NCBI GenBank assembly: GCA_037039925.1
Contig: JAXRKP010001320.1
Location: 37,501-101,500 of the forward strand
Origin: Doris montereyensis
Lineage: Eukaryota > Mollusca > Gastropoda > Nudibranchia > Dorididae
Direction: 5' to 3'
DNA length: 64,000 nt
In this document: positions 11,591 to 25,080 of the stretch, piece after piece
Layout of the letters: each line of letters begins with the position of its first letter
How positions within the stretch are numbered: position 1 is the first letter of the stretch
The notes under the pieces: model-generated
Database searches by the model: none
The model's input: only the letters and a program-made list of their open reading frames with translations
What the model was told of the DNA's origin: nothing
Translations under genes and position numbers: made by a program

Positions 11591-12189
11591 TATCGATGTA
11601 AATGACGATTGTCAAACAGACTGTGTTAAGCCATTTCTAATACTATTTGTTTTATATCGTGAAGCCATTTCAAACTTTGATGTATCATCTTGCCCTTTAC
11701 AGACGATTTCAAATTGACTATTTATCTTATATCAGAACCATTTCAAATACTATTTATCTTTTATATATTGAAACCATTTGTTGTAAACACTATTTATATT
11801 ACATCGTGAAGCCATTTCAAATACTATTGATCTTATATCCTGTGTTTTCAAAGACTGTTTATCTTATATCGTTTTGCCATTTCACGGACTATTTATCTTA
11901 CACCCTTGTTGTTGTATACAGATTTAAATACTATTGTTCTTATACAGACTGTGACTGGATTTCAAACACTACACCACAGCTCTTATATCGTGAAACCATT
12001 TCAAATACTTCTTGCTGACAGCTTATTGTTCAAGATCATTATGGGCTCTTTACCTTTGATGCGATTGCTATACATATTTGGATGGATGTTGCTGTGTTTA
12101 ACACTTTTGCAATTGAAATCTTTACATCTTGCCGTCCTAAATTATTGATGCAATTTATGTTGTTTCCATCTTACGTTTATCTCGAACTT
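11591..12189. repeat. Degenerate ~40 bp AT-rich repeat
   Basis: Imperfect repeats of CCATTTCAAATACTATT and CTTATATCGTGAA blocks, for example near 11645, 11735, 11800, 11845 and 11995. Copies are strongly diverged and irregularly spaced. No gene was recognised. Confidence 0.7.
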
Positions 12190-13810
12190 TGATGTAAATG
12201 ACTATTGATCTTGAAACAATGGACTTCTCCTTCACATTTGATGTAAATGACTATTGATCTTATTCTGACAGACTTTGAAATAATGGACCCCATTCTTCTC
12301 CTTTATTGACTTCAAGATCAATGGACTTTCATGCAATTGACAATCCCATCTTCCCACCCTTTGTTGACTTAGATGCAATGGACTCCCATCTTGTCCAGAA
12401 ATTTATTGACTTCAGATGCAATGGACCCATCTACCTTTAGTTGATTTGACAGGACCCCATTCTTTTCATCTTTATAGACTTATATCAATTGACCATTTCT
12501 TTACAGACTTTATGTAATTTCAAATGGATTTATTTTCTTTTCCTTTACAGACTTTGATGATAATGACTCCCACTGTTTCTATAGACTTTGATTCAAACAC
12601 TATTTACTTATAGACTTTGATGCAAATGACTCCCATTTCTTGCCCTTTACAGACTTTGATGCAATTGACTCCCATCTTTTCCTTTACAGACTTTGATGCA
12701 ATTGACTCATTTCTCTTTTATCTTTACAGACTTTGATGCAATTGACTCATCGTGAAACCATTTGCTCTTTACAAACTTTCTAAGATTGATCTTCTTCCTT
12801 CTTTAAAGACTTTGATGCAATGTGACACCATTTCAAGATTATTTCTCTTTACAGACTTTGATGCAATTGATCCCATTGTTGCTCTTAGCAGACTTTCCTG
12901 AAATTGACTCCAAGATGTTTTCCCTTTAACAGACTTAGCTGTCAATTGATCCTTCGTTCTTCTCTTTACAGACTTTGATGCAATTGACTTTCTTGCTTCA
13001 CAGACTTTGATGTAATTGACACCATTTTGTCTCTTTACAGACTTTGATGCAATTGACTCCCGTCTTCACCTTTACAGACTTTGATGCAATTGACCCCGTT
13101 CTTGTCCTTTATTGACTTTGATGCAATTGACTCACATTCTTCTGACAGACTTTGATGCAATTGAATTCTTCTCCTTCATTGACTTTGATACAATTGACCC
13201 CGTTCTTCTCTTTATGACTTTGATGCAATGGACCCCATTCTTCTCTTTACAGACTTCGGGATGCAATTGACACCGTTCTTGCTCTACAGACTTTGAAATA
13301 ATTGATTCTTTAGCTACTTCACAATTGACCCCATTTTTTCCTTTAAGATGATGCAATGGTGTTCTTTTCCTTTAAAGACTTTGATGCAATGGACCATTCT
13401 TCTTTTATTGACTTCGATGACAATGGACATGTTCTTCTCCTTTACAGACTTCGATGCAATGGACCCCTTCTTCTCCTTTACAGACTTCGATGCAATGGAC
13501 CCCGTTCTTGCGCCTTTTAGACTTCGATGCAATGGACACCATTCTTCTCTTATTGATGATGCAATGGACCCCGTTCTTTTCCTTTATAGACTTCGATGCA
13601 ATGGACACCATTCTTCTCCTTTATTGACTTCGATGCAATTGACCCCGTTGTTCACCTTTATAGACTTCGATGCAATGGATCATTGTTCTTAGCTTTACTC
13701 ACTTCGATGCACCATGGACTAAGTTGTTTTCGTTTTAGACTTCGATGCAATGGGACTTGACACCTAATGGATGTTCTTCTCCTTTATAGACTTCGATGCA
13801 ATTGATCATT
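12190..13810. repeat. 36 bp minisatellite
   Basis: About 40 copies of a unit containing TTTACAGACTTCGATGCAAT and a GGACCCCNTTCTTCTCC stretch. The unit is 36 bp where regular (13434 to 13470, for example). The left half is highly diverged, carries GATGCAATTGACTCC variants and has mixed-in words of the preceding AT-rich repeat. Short 12-residue-repeat frames occur on both strands and are not considered genes. Confidence 0.92.
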
Positions 13811-16800
13811 GTTTTCCTACTCACTTTGGTGCCATGTCTAAGATGTATTTCATTGTTTTAGCTACTCACTGTGACACCATGTCTAAGATGTATTTCATGG
13901 TTTTAGTTACTCACTTTGGATGTCATGTCTAAGATGTATTTCATTGTTTTAGCTTAATCACTTTGGTGTCATGTCTAAAGATGTATTTCATTGTTTTAGC
14001 TACTCACTGTGACACCATGTCTAAGATGTATTTCATTGTTTTAGCTACTCACTTTGACACCATGTCTAAGATGTATTTCATTGTTTTAGCTACTCACTGT
14101 GACACCATGTCTAAGATGTATTTCATTGTTTTAGCTACTCACTGTGACCCATGTCTAAGATGTCTTTTCATTGTTTTAGCTACTCACTGTGACACCATGT
14201 CTAAGATGTATTTCTTTGTTTTAGCTACTCACTTTGGTGCCATGTCTAAGATGTATTTCATTGTGTTAGCTACTCACTGTGACACCATGTCTAAGATGTA
14301 TTTCATTGTTTTAGCTACTCACTGTGACACCATGTCTAAGATGTATTTCATTGTTTTAGCTACTCACTGTGACACCATGTCTAAGATGTATTTCATTGTT
14401 TTAGCTACTCACTGTGACACCATGTCTAAGATGTATTTCATTGTTTTAGCTACTCACTGTGACACCATGTCTAAGATGTATTTCATTGTTTTAGCTACTC
14501 ACTTTGACACCATGTCTAAGATGTATTTCATTGTTTTAGCTACTCACTATGACTTCATGTCTAAGATGTTTTTCATTGTTTTAGCTTACTCACTGTGACA
14601 CCATGTCTAAGATGTATTTCATTGTTTTAGCTACTCACTGTGACACCATGTCTAAGATGTATTTCATTGTTTTAGCTACTCACTTTGACACCATGTCTAA
14701 GATGTATTTCATTGTTTTAGCTACTCACTGTGACACCATGTCTAAGATGTATTTCATTGTTTTAGCTACTACTTGTGACACCATGTCTAAGATGTATTTC
14801 ATTGTTTTAGCTACTCACTGTGACACCATGTCTAAGATGTATTTCATTGTTTTAGCTACTCACTTTGACACCATGTCTAAGATGTATTTCATTGTTTTAG
14901 CTACTCACTGTGACACCATGTCTAAGATGTATTTCATTGTTTTAGCTACTCACTGTGACACCATGTCTAAGATGTATTTCATTGTTTAGCTTACTCACTG
15001 TGACACCATGTCTAAGATGTATTTCATTGTTTTAGCTACTCACTGTGACACCATGTCTAAGATGTATTTCATTGTTTTAGCTACTCACTGTGACACCATG
15101 TCTAAGATGTATTTCATTGTTTTAGCTACTCACTGTGACACCATGTCTAAGATGTATTTCATTGTTTTAGCTACTCACTGTGGTGCTCATGTCTAAGATG
15201 TATTTCATTGTTTAGCTACTCACTGTGACACCATGTCTAAGATGTATTTCATTGTGTTAGCTACTCACTTTGACACCATGTCTAAGATGTATTTCATTGT
15301 TTTAGCTACTCACTGTGCGATGTCTAAGATGTATTTCATTGTTTTAGCTACTCACTGTGACACCATGTCTAAGATGTATTTCATTGTTTTAGCTACTCAC
15401 TGTGACACCATGTCTAAGATGTATTTCATTGTTTTAGCTACTCACTGTGACACCATGTCTAAGATGTATTTCATTGTTTTAGCTACTCACTGTGACACCA
15501 TGTCTAAGATGTATTTCATTGTTTTAGCTACTCACTGTGACACCATGTCTAAGATGTATTTCATTGTTTTAGCTACTCACTTTGACACCATGTCTAAGAT
15601 GTATTTCATTGTTTTAGCTACTCACTTTGACACCATGTCTAAGATGTATTTCATTGTTTTAGCTACTCACTTTGACACCATGTCTAAGATGTATTTCATT
15701 GTTTTAGCTACTCACTGTGACACCATGTCTAAGATGTATTTCATTGTTTTAGCTACTCACTGTGACACCATGTCTAAGATGTATTTCATTGTTTTAGCTA
15801 CTCACTGTGCCATGTCTAAGATGTATTTCATTGTTTTAGCTACTCACTTTGACACCATGTCTAAGATGTATTTCATTGTTTTAGCTACTCACTGTGACAC
15901 CATGTCTAAGATGTATTTCATTGTTTTAGCTACTCACTGTGACACCATGTCTAAGATGTATTTCATTGTTTTAGCTGCTCACTGACACCATGTCTAAGAT
16001 GTATTTCATTGTTTTAGCTACTCACTGTGACACCATGTCTAAGATGTATTTCATTGTTTTAGCTACTCACTGTGACACCATGTCTAAGATGTATTTCATT
16101 GTTTTAGCTACTCACTGTGACACCATGTCTAAGATGTATTTCATTGTTTTAGCTACTCACTGTGACACCATGTCTAAGATGTATTTCATTGTTTTAGCTA
16201 CTCACTTTGGACACCATGTCTAAGATGTATTTCATTGTTTTACCTACTCACTGTGTCACCATGTCTAAGATGTATTTCATTGTTTTAGCTGCTCACTGTG
16301 ACACCATATCTAAGATGTATTTCATTGTTTTAGCTACTCACTGTGACACCATGTCTAAGATGTATTTCATTGTTTTAGCTGCTCACTTTGTGCACCATGT
16401 CTAAGATGTATTTCATTGTTTTAGCTACTCACTGTGACACCATGTCTAAGATGTATTTCATTGTTTTAGCTACTCCACTGTGACACCATGTCTAAGATGT
16501 ATTTCATTGTTTTGCTATTCACTGTGACACCATGTCTAAGATGTATTTCATTGTTTTAGCTACTCACTGTGACACCATGTCTAAGATGTATTTCGTTGTT
16601 TTAGCTACTCACTGTGACACCATGTCTAAGATGTATTTCATTGTTTTAGCTACTCACTGTGACACCATGTCTAAGATGTATTTCATTGTTTTAGCTACTC
16701 ACTGTGACACCATGTCTAAGATGTATTTCATTGTTTTAGCTACTCACTTTGGTGCCATGTCTAAGATGTATTTCATTGTTTTAGCTACCACTGTGACACC

Positions 16801-19800
16801 ATGTTTGAGATGTATTTCATTGTTTTAGCTTTTACCACTGTGACACCATGTCTAAGATGTATTTCATTGTTGCTACTCACTGACACCATGTCTAAGATGT
16901 CTCTTCATTGTGTTAGCTACTCACTGTGGTGCCATGTTTAAGATGTATTTCATTGTGTTAGCTACTCACTGTGACACCATGTCTAAGATGTATTTCATTG
17001 TTTCAGCTACTCACAGTGACACCATGTCTAAGATGTTTTCATTGTTTTAGCTACTCACTTTGACACCATGTTTAAGATGTATTTCGTTGTTTTAGCTACT
17101 CACTGTGACACCATGTCTAAGATGTATTTCATTGTGTTAGCTAATCATGGTGCCATGTCCAGATGTATTTCATTGTTTTAGCTTACCTCACTTTGGTGCC
17201 ATGTTTAAGATGTATTTCATTGTTTTACACCATAGACACATGTCTAAGATGTATTTCATTGTGTTAGCTACTCACTTTGGTGCCATGTCTAAGATGTATT
17301 TCATTGTTTTAGCTACTCACTTTGGTGCCATGTTTAAGATGTGTTTCATTGTGTTAGCTACTCACTGTGACACCATGTCTAAGATGTATTTCATTGTTTT
17401 AGCTACTCACTGTGACACCATGTCTAAGATGTATTTCATTGTTTTTAGCTACTCCACTGTGACACCATGTCTAAGCTGTATTTCATTGTTTTAGCTACTC
17501 ACTGTGACACTCCATGTCTAAGATGTTTTTCATTGTTTTAGCTACTCACTGTGACACCATGTCTAAGATGTATTTCATTGTTTTAGCTACTCACTTTGGT
17601 GCCATGTCTAAGATGTATTTCATTGTTTTAGCTACTCACTGTGATGCCATGTCTAAGATGTATTTCATTGTTTTAGCTACTCACTTTGGTGCATGTCTAA
17701 GATGTGTTTCATTGTTTTAGCTTCTCACTTTGGTACCATGTTCAAGATGTATATCATTGTGTTAGCTACTCACTTTGGTGCCATGTTTAAGATGTATTTC
17801 ATTGTTTTAGCTACTCACTTTAACACCATGTCTAAGATGTATTTCATTGTGTTGCTACTCACTTTGGTGCCATGTCTAAGATGTATTTCATTGTTTTAGC
17901 TACTCACTGTGACACCATGTCTAAGATGTATTTCATTGTTTTAGCTACTCACTGTGACACCATGTCTAAGATGTATTTCATTGTTTTAGCTACTAACTTT
18001 GATGCCATGTCTAAGATGTGTTTCATTGTTTTAGCTACTCACTGTGACACCATGTCTCAGATGTACTTCATTGTTTTAGCTACTCACTTTGGTGCCATGT
18101 CTAAGATGTATTTCATTGTTTTAGCTACTCACTGTGACACCATGTCTAAGATGTATTTCATTGTTTTAGCTACTCACTGTGACACCATGTCTAAGATGTA
18201 TTTCATTGTTGTAGCTACTCACTTTGATGTCATGTCTAAGATGTATTTCATTGTTTTAGCTGCTCACTGTGACACCATGTCTAAGATATATTTCATTGTT
18301 TTAGCTACCCATTGTGACACCATGTCTAAGATGTTTTTCATTGTTTTAGCTGCTCACTGTGACACAATGTCTAAGATGTATTTCATTGTTTTAGCTACTC
18401 ACTGTGACACCATGTCTAAAATGTATTTCATTGTTTTAGCTGCTCACTGTGGTGTCATGTCTAAGATGTATTTCATTGTTTTAGCTACTCACTGCGACAC
18501 CATGTCTCAAAGCTGTATTTCATTGTTTTAGCTACTCACTGTGACACCATGTCTAAGATGTATTTCATTGTTTTAGCTACTCACTTTGGTGCCATGTTTT
18601 AAGATGTATTTCATTGTTTTAGCTACTCACTGTGACACCATGTCTAAGATGTATTTCATTGTTTGCTACTCACTTTGACACCATGTCTAAGATGTATTTC
18701 ATTGTTTTAGCTACTCACTGTGACACCATGTCTAAGATGTATTTCATTGTTTTAGCTACTCACTTTTGGTGCCATGCTTAAGATGTATTTCATTGTTTTA
18801 GCTACTTCACTGCGACACCATGTCTAAGATGTATTTCATTGCACTCACTTTGGTGCCATGTCTAAGATGTATTTCATTGTTTTAGCTTCCTCACTGTGAC
18901 ACCATGTCTAAGATGTATTTCATTGTTTTAGCTACTCACTGTGACACCATGTCTAGATGTATTTCATTGTTTTAGCTACTCACTGTGACACCATGTCTAA
19001 GCTGTATTTCATTGTTTTAGCTAATTACCGTATTCATGTCTAAGATGTATTTCATTGTTTTAGCCATGTTTAAGATGTATTTCATTGTTTTAGCTACTCA
19101 CTTTGGTGCCATGTCTAAGATGTATTTCATTGTGTCAGCTACTCACAGTGACACCATGTCTAAGATGTATTTCATTGTAGTGGCTACTCACTTTGGTTGC
19201 CATGTCCAAGATGTATTTTCGTTGTTTTAGCTTCTCACTGTGACACCATGTCTAAGATGTATTTCATTGTTTTAGCTAATCACTGTGACACCATGTCTAA
19301 GATGTATTTCATTGTTTTAGCTACCACTGTGACACCATGTTTAAGATGTATTTCATTGTTTTACCTACTCACTGTGACACCATGTCTAAGATAATTTCAT
19401 TGTTTTAGCTACTCACTGTGACACCATGTCTAAGATGTATTTCATTGTTTTAGCTACTCACTTTTGACACCATGTCTAAGATGTATTTCATTGTTTTAGC
19501 TACTCACTGTGACACCATGTCTAAGATGTATTTCATTGTTTTAGCTACTCACAGTGACACCATGTCTAAGATGTATTTCATTGTTTTAGCTACTCATTTG
19601 ACACCATGTTTAAGATGTATTTCATTGTTTTAGCTACTCACTGTGACTATGTCTAAGATGTATTTCCATTGTTTTAGCTACTCACTTTGGTGCCATGTCT
19701 AAGATGTATTTCATTGTTTTAGCTTACTCTTTGGTGACACCATGTCTGAGATGTATTTCATTGTTTTAGCTACTCACTGTGACACCATGTCAAAGATGTA

Positions 19801-21760
19801 TTTTATTGTTTTAGCTACTCACTGTGACACCATGTCTAAGATGTATTTTATTGTTTTAGCTACTCACTGTGACACCATGTCTAAGATGTATATCTCATTG
19901 TTTTAGCTACTCACTTTAGTGCCACATGTTAAGATGTATTTCATTTGTTGTAGTATTCACTGTAACACCATGTCTAAGATGTATTTCATTGTTTTAGCTA
20001 CTCACTGTAACACCATGTCTAAGATGTATTTCATTGTGTTAGCTGCTCACTTGACACCATGTCTAAGATGTATTTCATTGTTTTAGCTACTCACTGTGAC
20101 ACCATGTCTAAGATGTATTTCATTGTTTTAGCTACTGACTGTGATGCCATGTCTAAGATGTATTTCATTGTTTTAGCTACTCACTGTGACACCATGTCTA
20201 AGATGTATTTCATTGTTTTTAGTTACCATGTCACATTGTTTACACTCACTGTGACACCATGTCTAAGATGTATTTCATTGTTTTAGCTACTCACTGTGAC
20301 ACATGTCTAAGATGTATTTCATTGTTTTAGCTACTCACTGTGACACCATGTCCAGATGTATTTCATTGTTTTAGCTACTCACTGTGACACCATGTCTAAG
20401 ATGTATTTCATTGTGTTAGCTACTCATTGTGACACCATGTCTAAGATGTATTTCATTGTTTTAGCTACTCACTGTGACACCATGTCTAAGATGTATTTCA
20501 TTGTTTTAGCTACTCACTGTTGTCTAAGATGTATTTCATTGTTTTAGCTACTCACTTTGGTGCCATGTCTAAGATGTATTTCATTGTTTTAGCTACTCAC
20601 TGTGACACCATGTCTAAGATGTATTTCATTGTGTTAGCTACTCACTTTGGTGCCATGTCTAAGATGTATTTCATTGTTTTAGCTACTCACTGTGCCATTG
20701 TATTTCATTGTTTTAGCTACTCACTGTGACACCATGTCTAAGATGTATTTCATTGTGTTAGCTACATGTTTAAGATGTACTTTTGGTGCCATGTTCTAAG
20801 ATGTATTTCATTGTTTTAGCTACTCACTGTGACACCATGTCTAAGATGTATTTCATTGCTTTAGCTACTCACTTTTGGTGCCATGTCTAAGATGTATTTC
20901 ATTGTTTTAGCTACTCACTGTGACACCATGTCTAAGATGTATTTCATTGTTTTAGCTTACTCACTTTGACACCATGTCTAAGCTGTATTTCATTGTTTTA
21001 GCTACTCACTGTGACACCATGTCTAAGCTGTATTTCATTGTTTTAGCTACTCACTGTGACACCATGTCTAAGATGTATTTCATTGTTTTAGCTACTCACT
21101 GTGACACCATGTCTAAGATGTATTTCATTGTTTTAGCTACTCACTGTGACACCATGTCTAAGATGTATTTCATTGTTTTAGCTACTCACTTTGGTACCAT
21201 GTCTAAGATGTATTTCATTGTTTTAGCTACTCACTTTGGTGCCATGTCTAAGATGTATTTCATTGTTTTAGCTACTCACTTATGCCATGTCTAAGATGTA
21301 TTTCATTGTTTTAACTACTCACTGTGACCATGTCTAAGATGTATTTCATTGTTTTAGCTTACTCACTGTGACACCATGTCTAAGATGTATTTCATTGTTT
21401 TAGCTACTCACTGTGACACCATGTCTAAGCTGTATTTCATTGTTTTAGCTACTCACTGACACCATGTCTAAGCTGTATTTCATTGTTTTACTACTCATGT
21501 CTAAGATGTATTTCATTGTTTTAGCTTACCACTTTGACACCATGTCTAAGATGTATTTCATTGTTTTAGCTACTCACTTTGGTGCCATGTCTAAGATGTA
21601 TTTCATTGTTTTAGCTACCACTGTGACACCATGTCTAAGATGTATTTCATTGTTTTAGCTACTCACTGTGACACCATGTCTAAGCTGTATTTCATTGTTT
21701 AGCTACTCACAGTGACACCATGCTCCAAGGGCATTTCATTGTGGCACTACTCATTTTGGT
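13811..21760. repeat. 45 bp satellite, about 175 units
   Basis: Long, highly homogeneous array with the core ATGTCTAAGATGTATTTCAT, then TGTTTTAGCTACTCACTG and a TGACACC ending. Three main endings occur: CTGTGACACC, CTTTGACACC and CTTTGGTGCC. The first dominates 14600-16700 and the third becomes common after 17100. A 15-residue frame starting at the internal ATG stays open for up to about 250 codons between indels, because 45 is divisible by three. Single-base gains and losses occur every few hundred bases, which argues against a maintained protein. Confidence 0.97.
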
Positions 21761-23000
21761 GCCATGTTCACCATGAGGAAGATTGAAGAGCTACTCAACC
21801 ATTTGTCTTCTTTGTCTAGGAAGATGTATTTCAATTGTGTTATACCTTTGGTGCCAAATCTAAGATGTATTTCATTGACGGAAGCAAGGATCACTGTGAC
21901 ACCATGTGGCAAGATGTATTTCAGAGTTTTAGCTTTATGTGTTTGTATGTCAAAGATGTGTGTGTATTGTTTTAGCTACTCAGAGATATACAGTTAAAAA
22001 TTTTATTGTTATTATTATACATCAAGAATATTTCATTGAGCATTTTCTGTGACACCATGTCTAAGAAATATGTGTTATTATAAGTTCATTCATTCACTCA
22101 ATTCATGTTTACATACATACATTCATTGTACATACATACTCATACATACACCATGTCTAGACATACATACATACATGTTACATACATACATACATCCATA
22201 CATCCATACATACATTCATTACATACATACTCCACTGTGACACCATACATACATACATTCATTGTTTTAGCATACTTCACATTTATAAACCATGTCTAAG
22301 ATGTATTTCATTGTTTTAGCTACTCACATACAAACATACATACATTTATTCATTTGTTTAGCTACTCACTGTGACACCATGTCTAACATGTATTTCATTA
22401 CATACATACATACATACTGTGACATACATACATACATACATTCATTGTTTACATACATACATAGACACCATAAATACATGTATTTCATTGCATAAATACT
22501 ACTTTTGTGACATCAATACATACACAACAAATGCATACGTGGATGCATACTCACATAGTGAATATTGTTTAGAGACAATGGGATTGTTTGAGCTAACTGT
22601 TCCCCCAAGCTCTATTTTATTTGATGTTTTATCAACTCCATGATTCTATGTCTGAAATGTTTTAGAACCAGATTTTAGAGTTCTTATTATGACACCATGT
22701 AAACCTACATCTATGTTTTTGCTACTCCTTTGGTGCCATGTTTCTAGATCCAGGCCTATATTTAAATTCTCAGATGTAAATGTCTAAGATGTATTTCATT
22801 GCGATATTCTACTGAATCTAGGTAATGTCTAAGATGTATTTCATTGTTTTTGATCAAAGTGACACAATTTGTGAGATTATTTCATTGTTTCACTACTCAT
22901 CTGTTCATGCACTCAGCATCTTGTGACTTGACTTCTTCTCCATAGAAGCATGTTTAAGCGGGAATAAATTCAGCGAGCTACTCACTGTGTGTACCATGTC
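21761..23000. repeat. Complex segment copy 1, interspersed with 45 bp satellite words
   Basis: Low-copy sequence (anchors: a TCTTCTTTGTCTAGGAAGA block at 21806, TCTATGTTTTT at 22710, TCTAGATCCAGGCCTATAT at 22743, CTTCTCCATAGAA near 22936). It is repeatedly broken by ATGTCTAAGATGTATTTCAT-type words of the adjacent satellite. The same anchors occur in the same order at 23990-25080. Confidence 0.75.
22080..22500. repeat. (CATA)n tetranucleotide tract mixed with satellite words
   Basis: Runs of CATACATACATAC separated by fragments of the 45 bp unit such as ACTGTGACACCAT. Histidine/tyrosine/threonine/isoleucine-rich frames here are simple-repeat artefacts. Confidence 0.9.
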
Positions 23001-23990
23001 TAAGAAATATTTATTTTGTAGCTACCACTTTAACTGTTCTGATGTATTTCATTGTCCCACTTCCCACTTCACACCATGTCTAACTTATTTCATTGTTTGG
23101 CTTCTCACTGTCCCACTTCTAAGCTGTCACTTTCATTTTTCACTTCCCACTGTGACACCATGTCTCACTTTCATTCCCACTTCACTTCCCACTCACTGTG
23201 ACTTCCCATGTCTAAAAGCTTGTCACTTCATTGTTCAGCTACTCACTGTGACACCATGTCTAAGCTGTATTTCATTTCCCACTACTCACTTTGATCCCAT
23301 TCTAAGACTATTTCATTGTTTCACTATTCACTGTGACACCATGTCTAAGCTGTATTTCATTGTTTTCACTTCTCACTTTTGCCATGTCCAAGATGTATTT
23401 CATTGTTTCACTACTCACTTCACTGTCTCACTGTATTTCACTTGTTTCAGCTACTCACTTTGGTGCCACTTCTCACTTGTCACTTTCATTGTTTCACTTC
23501 TCACTTGTGACTTCCCATGTCACTTCTCACTTTCATTGTTTCACTACTCACTGTCACACCATGTCTAACTGTCATGTTCACATTGTTTTCACTTCCCACT
23601 GTCACACATGTCTAAGCTCCCACTTCATTGTTTTAACTCACTGTAACTTCTCATGTCTCAGCTGTATTTCACATCTCACTTCTCACTGTGACCCCACCCT
23701 CACCTGTACTTTCATTGTTTCAGCTACTCCCACTTCCCACTTCCCATGTCTCAGATGTATTTCACATCTCACTTCTCACTTTCACTTCACATCTCACTTC
23801 ATTTCATTGTTCACTTCACTTCACTTCCCACTGTCTCAGCTTACCATTTCATTGTTTTCCCACTGTGACTTCATTCTAACTTCATTTCATTTTTCAATTC
23901 TCACTTCTCACTTCTCATTCTAACTTCTCACTTCTCACTTCTCATTTTAACTTCTCACTGGTTCACTTCTCATTCTAACTTCTCACTTCT
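23001..23990. repeat. Transition zone: 45 bp satellite blending into CACTTCT repeats
   Basis: Fragments of the 45 bp unit become progressively dominated by CACTTCTCACTTCCCACTT words. No gene-like frame is present. Confidence 0.85.
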
Positions 23991-25080
23991 CACATCTGTC
24001 TTCTTTGTCTAGGAAGACGACTTCACTCTCACTTCTCACATCCAAATCCTCTCACTTCTCACTTCACGTCTCAGGATGACATTCACATTCAAGAGGAGGG
24101 CAAGGTGGTTCTCACTTCTCATGGGGCGTTTATGTGTTGTACTAAGTGTAAGTGTGTGTGTATGTTCTGTGTGTAACTTCTAACTTACTTCTAACATCTA
24201 ATTTTAAGTTATTATTAACATCTAATATTGACTAGCATTCAAATTAAATGTCACATCTAAAAATATGTGTAACTTCTAACTTCTTACTTCCTAACTTCTA
24301 ACTACTAACTTCTAACTTCTTACTTCTAACTTCTAACTTCTAACTTCTTACATACAACATCATACATTCTAACTTACTTCCAACTTCTAACATTCTAACA
24401 TACTAACTTCTAATCCTAACATACTTACACACTCACTTCTAACTTCTTATTAACACTAATTTCTAACTTAATACTAACCTATATTCTACATCTATACAAA
24501 CATACAAACATACATACATTTATACATTCTAAATACATACATACAACATACATAACATACATAACATACATACATAACTTACATACATACATTCTTACTT
24601 CTATACATACATACTTCTAACTTCTAACTTAACTTAATTTCGTTCATTCTAACTTCATAAATACATCAACTACTAACAATAACTAACTTACTGGATTCTT
24701 ACTTCTAACTGAATATTGTTTAACTTCACAATAACTTTACTTAACTTACAAGCTCTCGGCCACATTAACTTCTTACTTAACTTATTCTATTCTAGCTTTA
24801 GAACTAATTTTAAGTTCTTAACGTGCTAAATTCTAATCTATGTTTTTAGATCCTGGATCAGACTCTAGATCCAGGCCTATATCTAACTTAGATCTAACTT
24901 CTTAAAAAGCTAACTATTCTTCTCATTCTAGGTACTTCTAATTTTTAACTGTTTTATCAAAGTCTAACTTCTAACTTATTCCATCACTACTTCTAACTTC
25001 TTACTTCTAACTCTAACTTCTTTCTCCATAGAACATGATTACTTGAATAAAGTCATTTAACAGATACCGTAGTCGTGTGT
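23991..25080. repeat. Complex segment copy 2, interspersed with TAACTTC words
   Basis: Collinear with 21761-23000: shared anchors at 23999, 24837, 24864 and about 25019 lie 2.08-2.19 kb from their partners. Between anchors the sequence is filled with TAACTTC/TCACTTC heptamers instead of the 45 bp satellite words. Confidence 0.75.

Noticed and set aside
21764..21997. 77-codon frame starting MFTMRKIEELLNHLS as a short gene
   Set aside because: Its start is non-repetitive, but it runs into 45 bp satellite fragments and the segment is one of two blended copies. No homologue is recognised.
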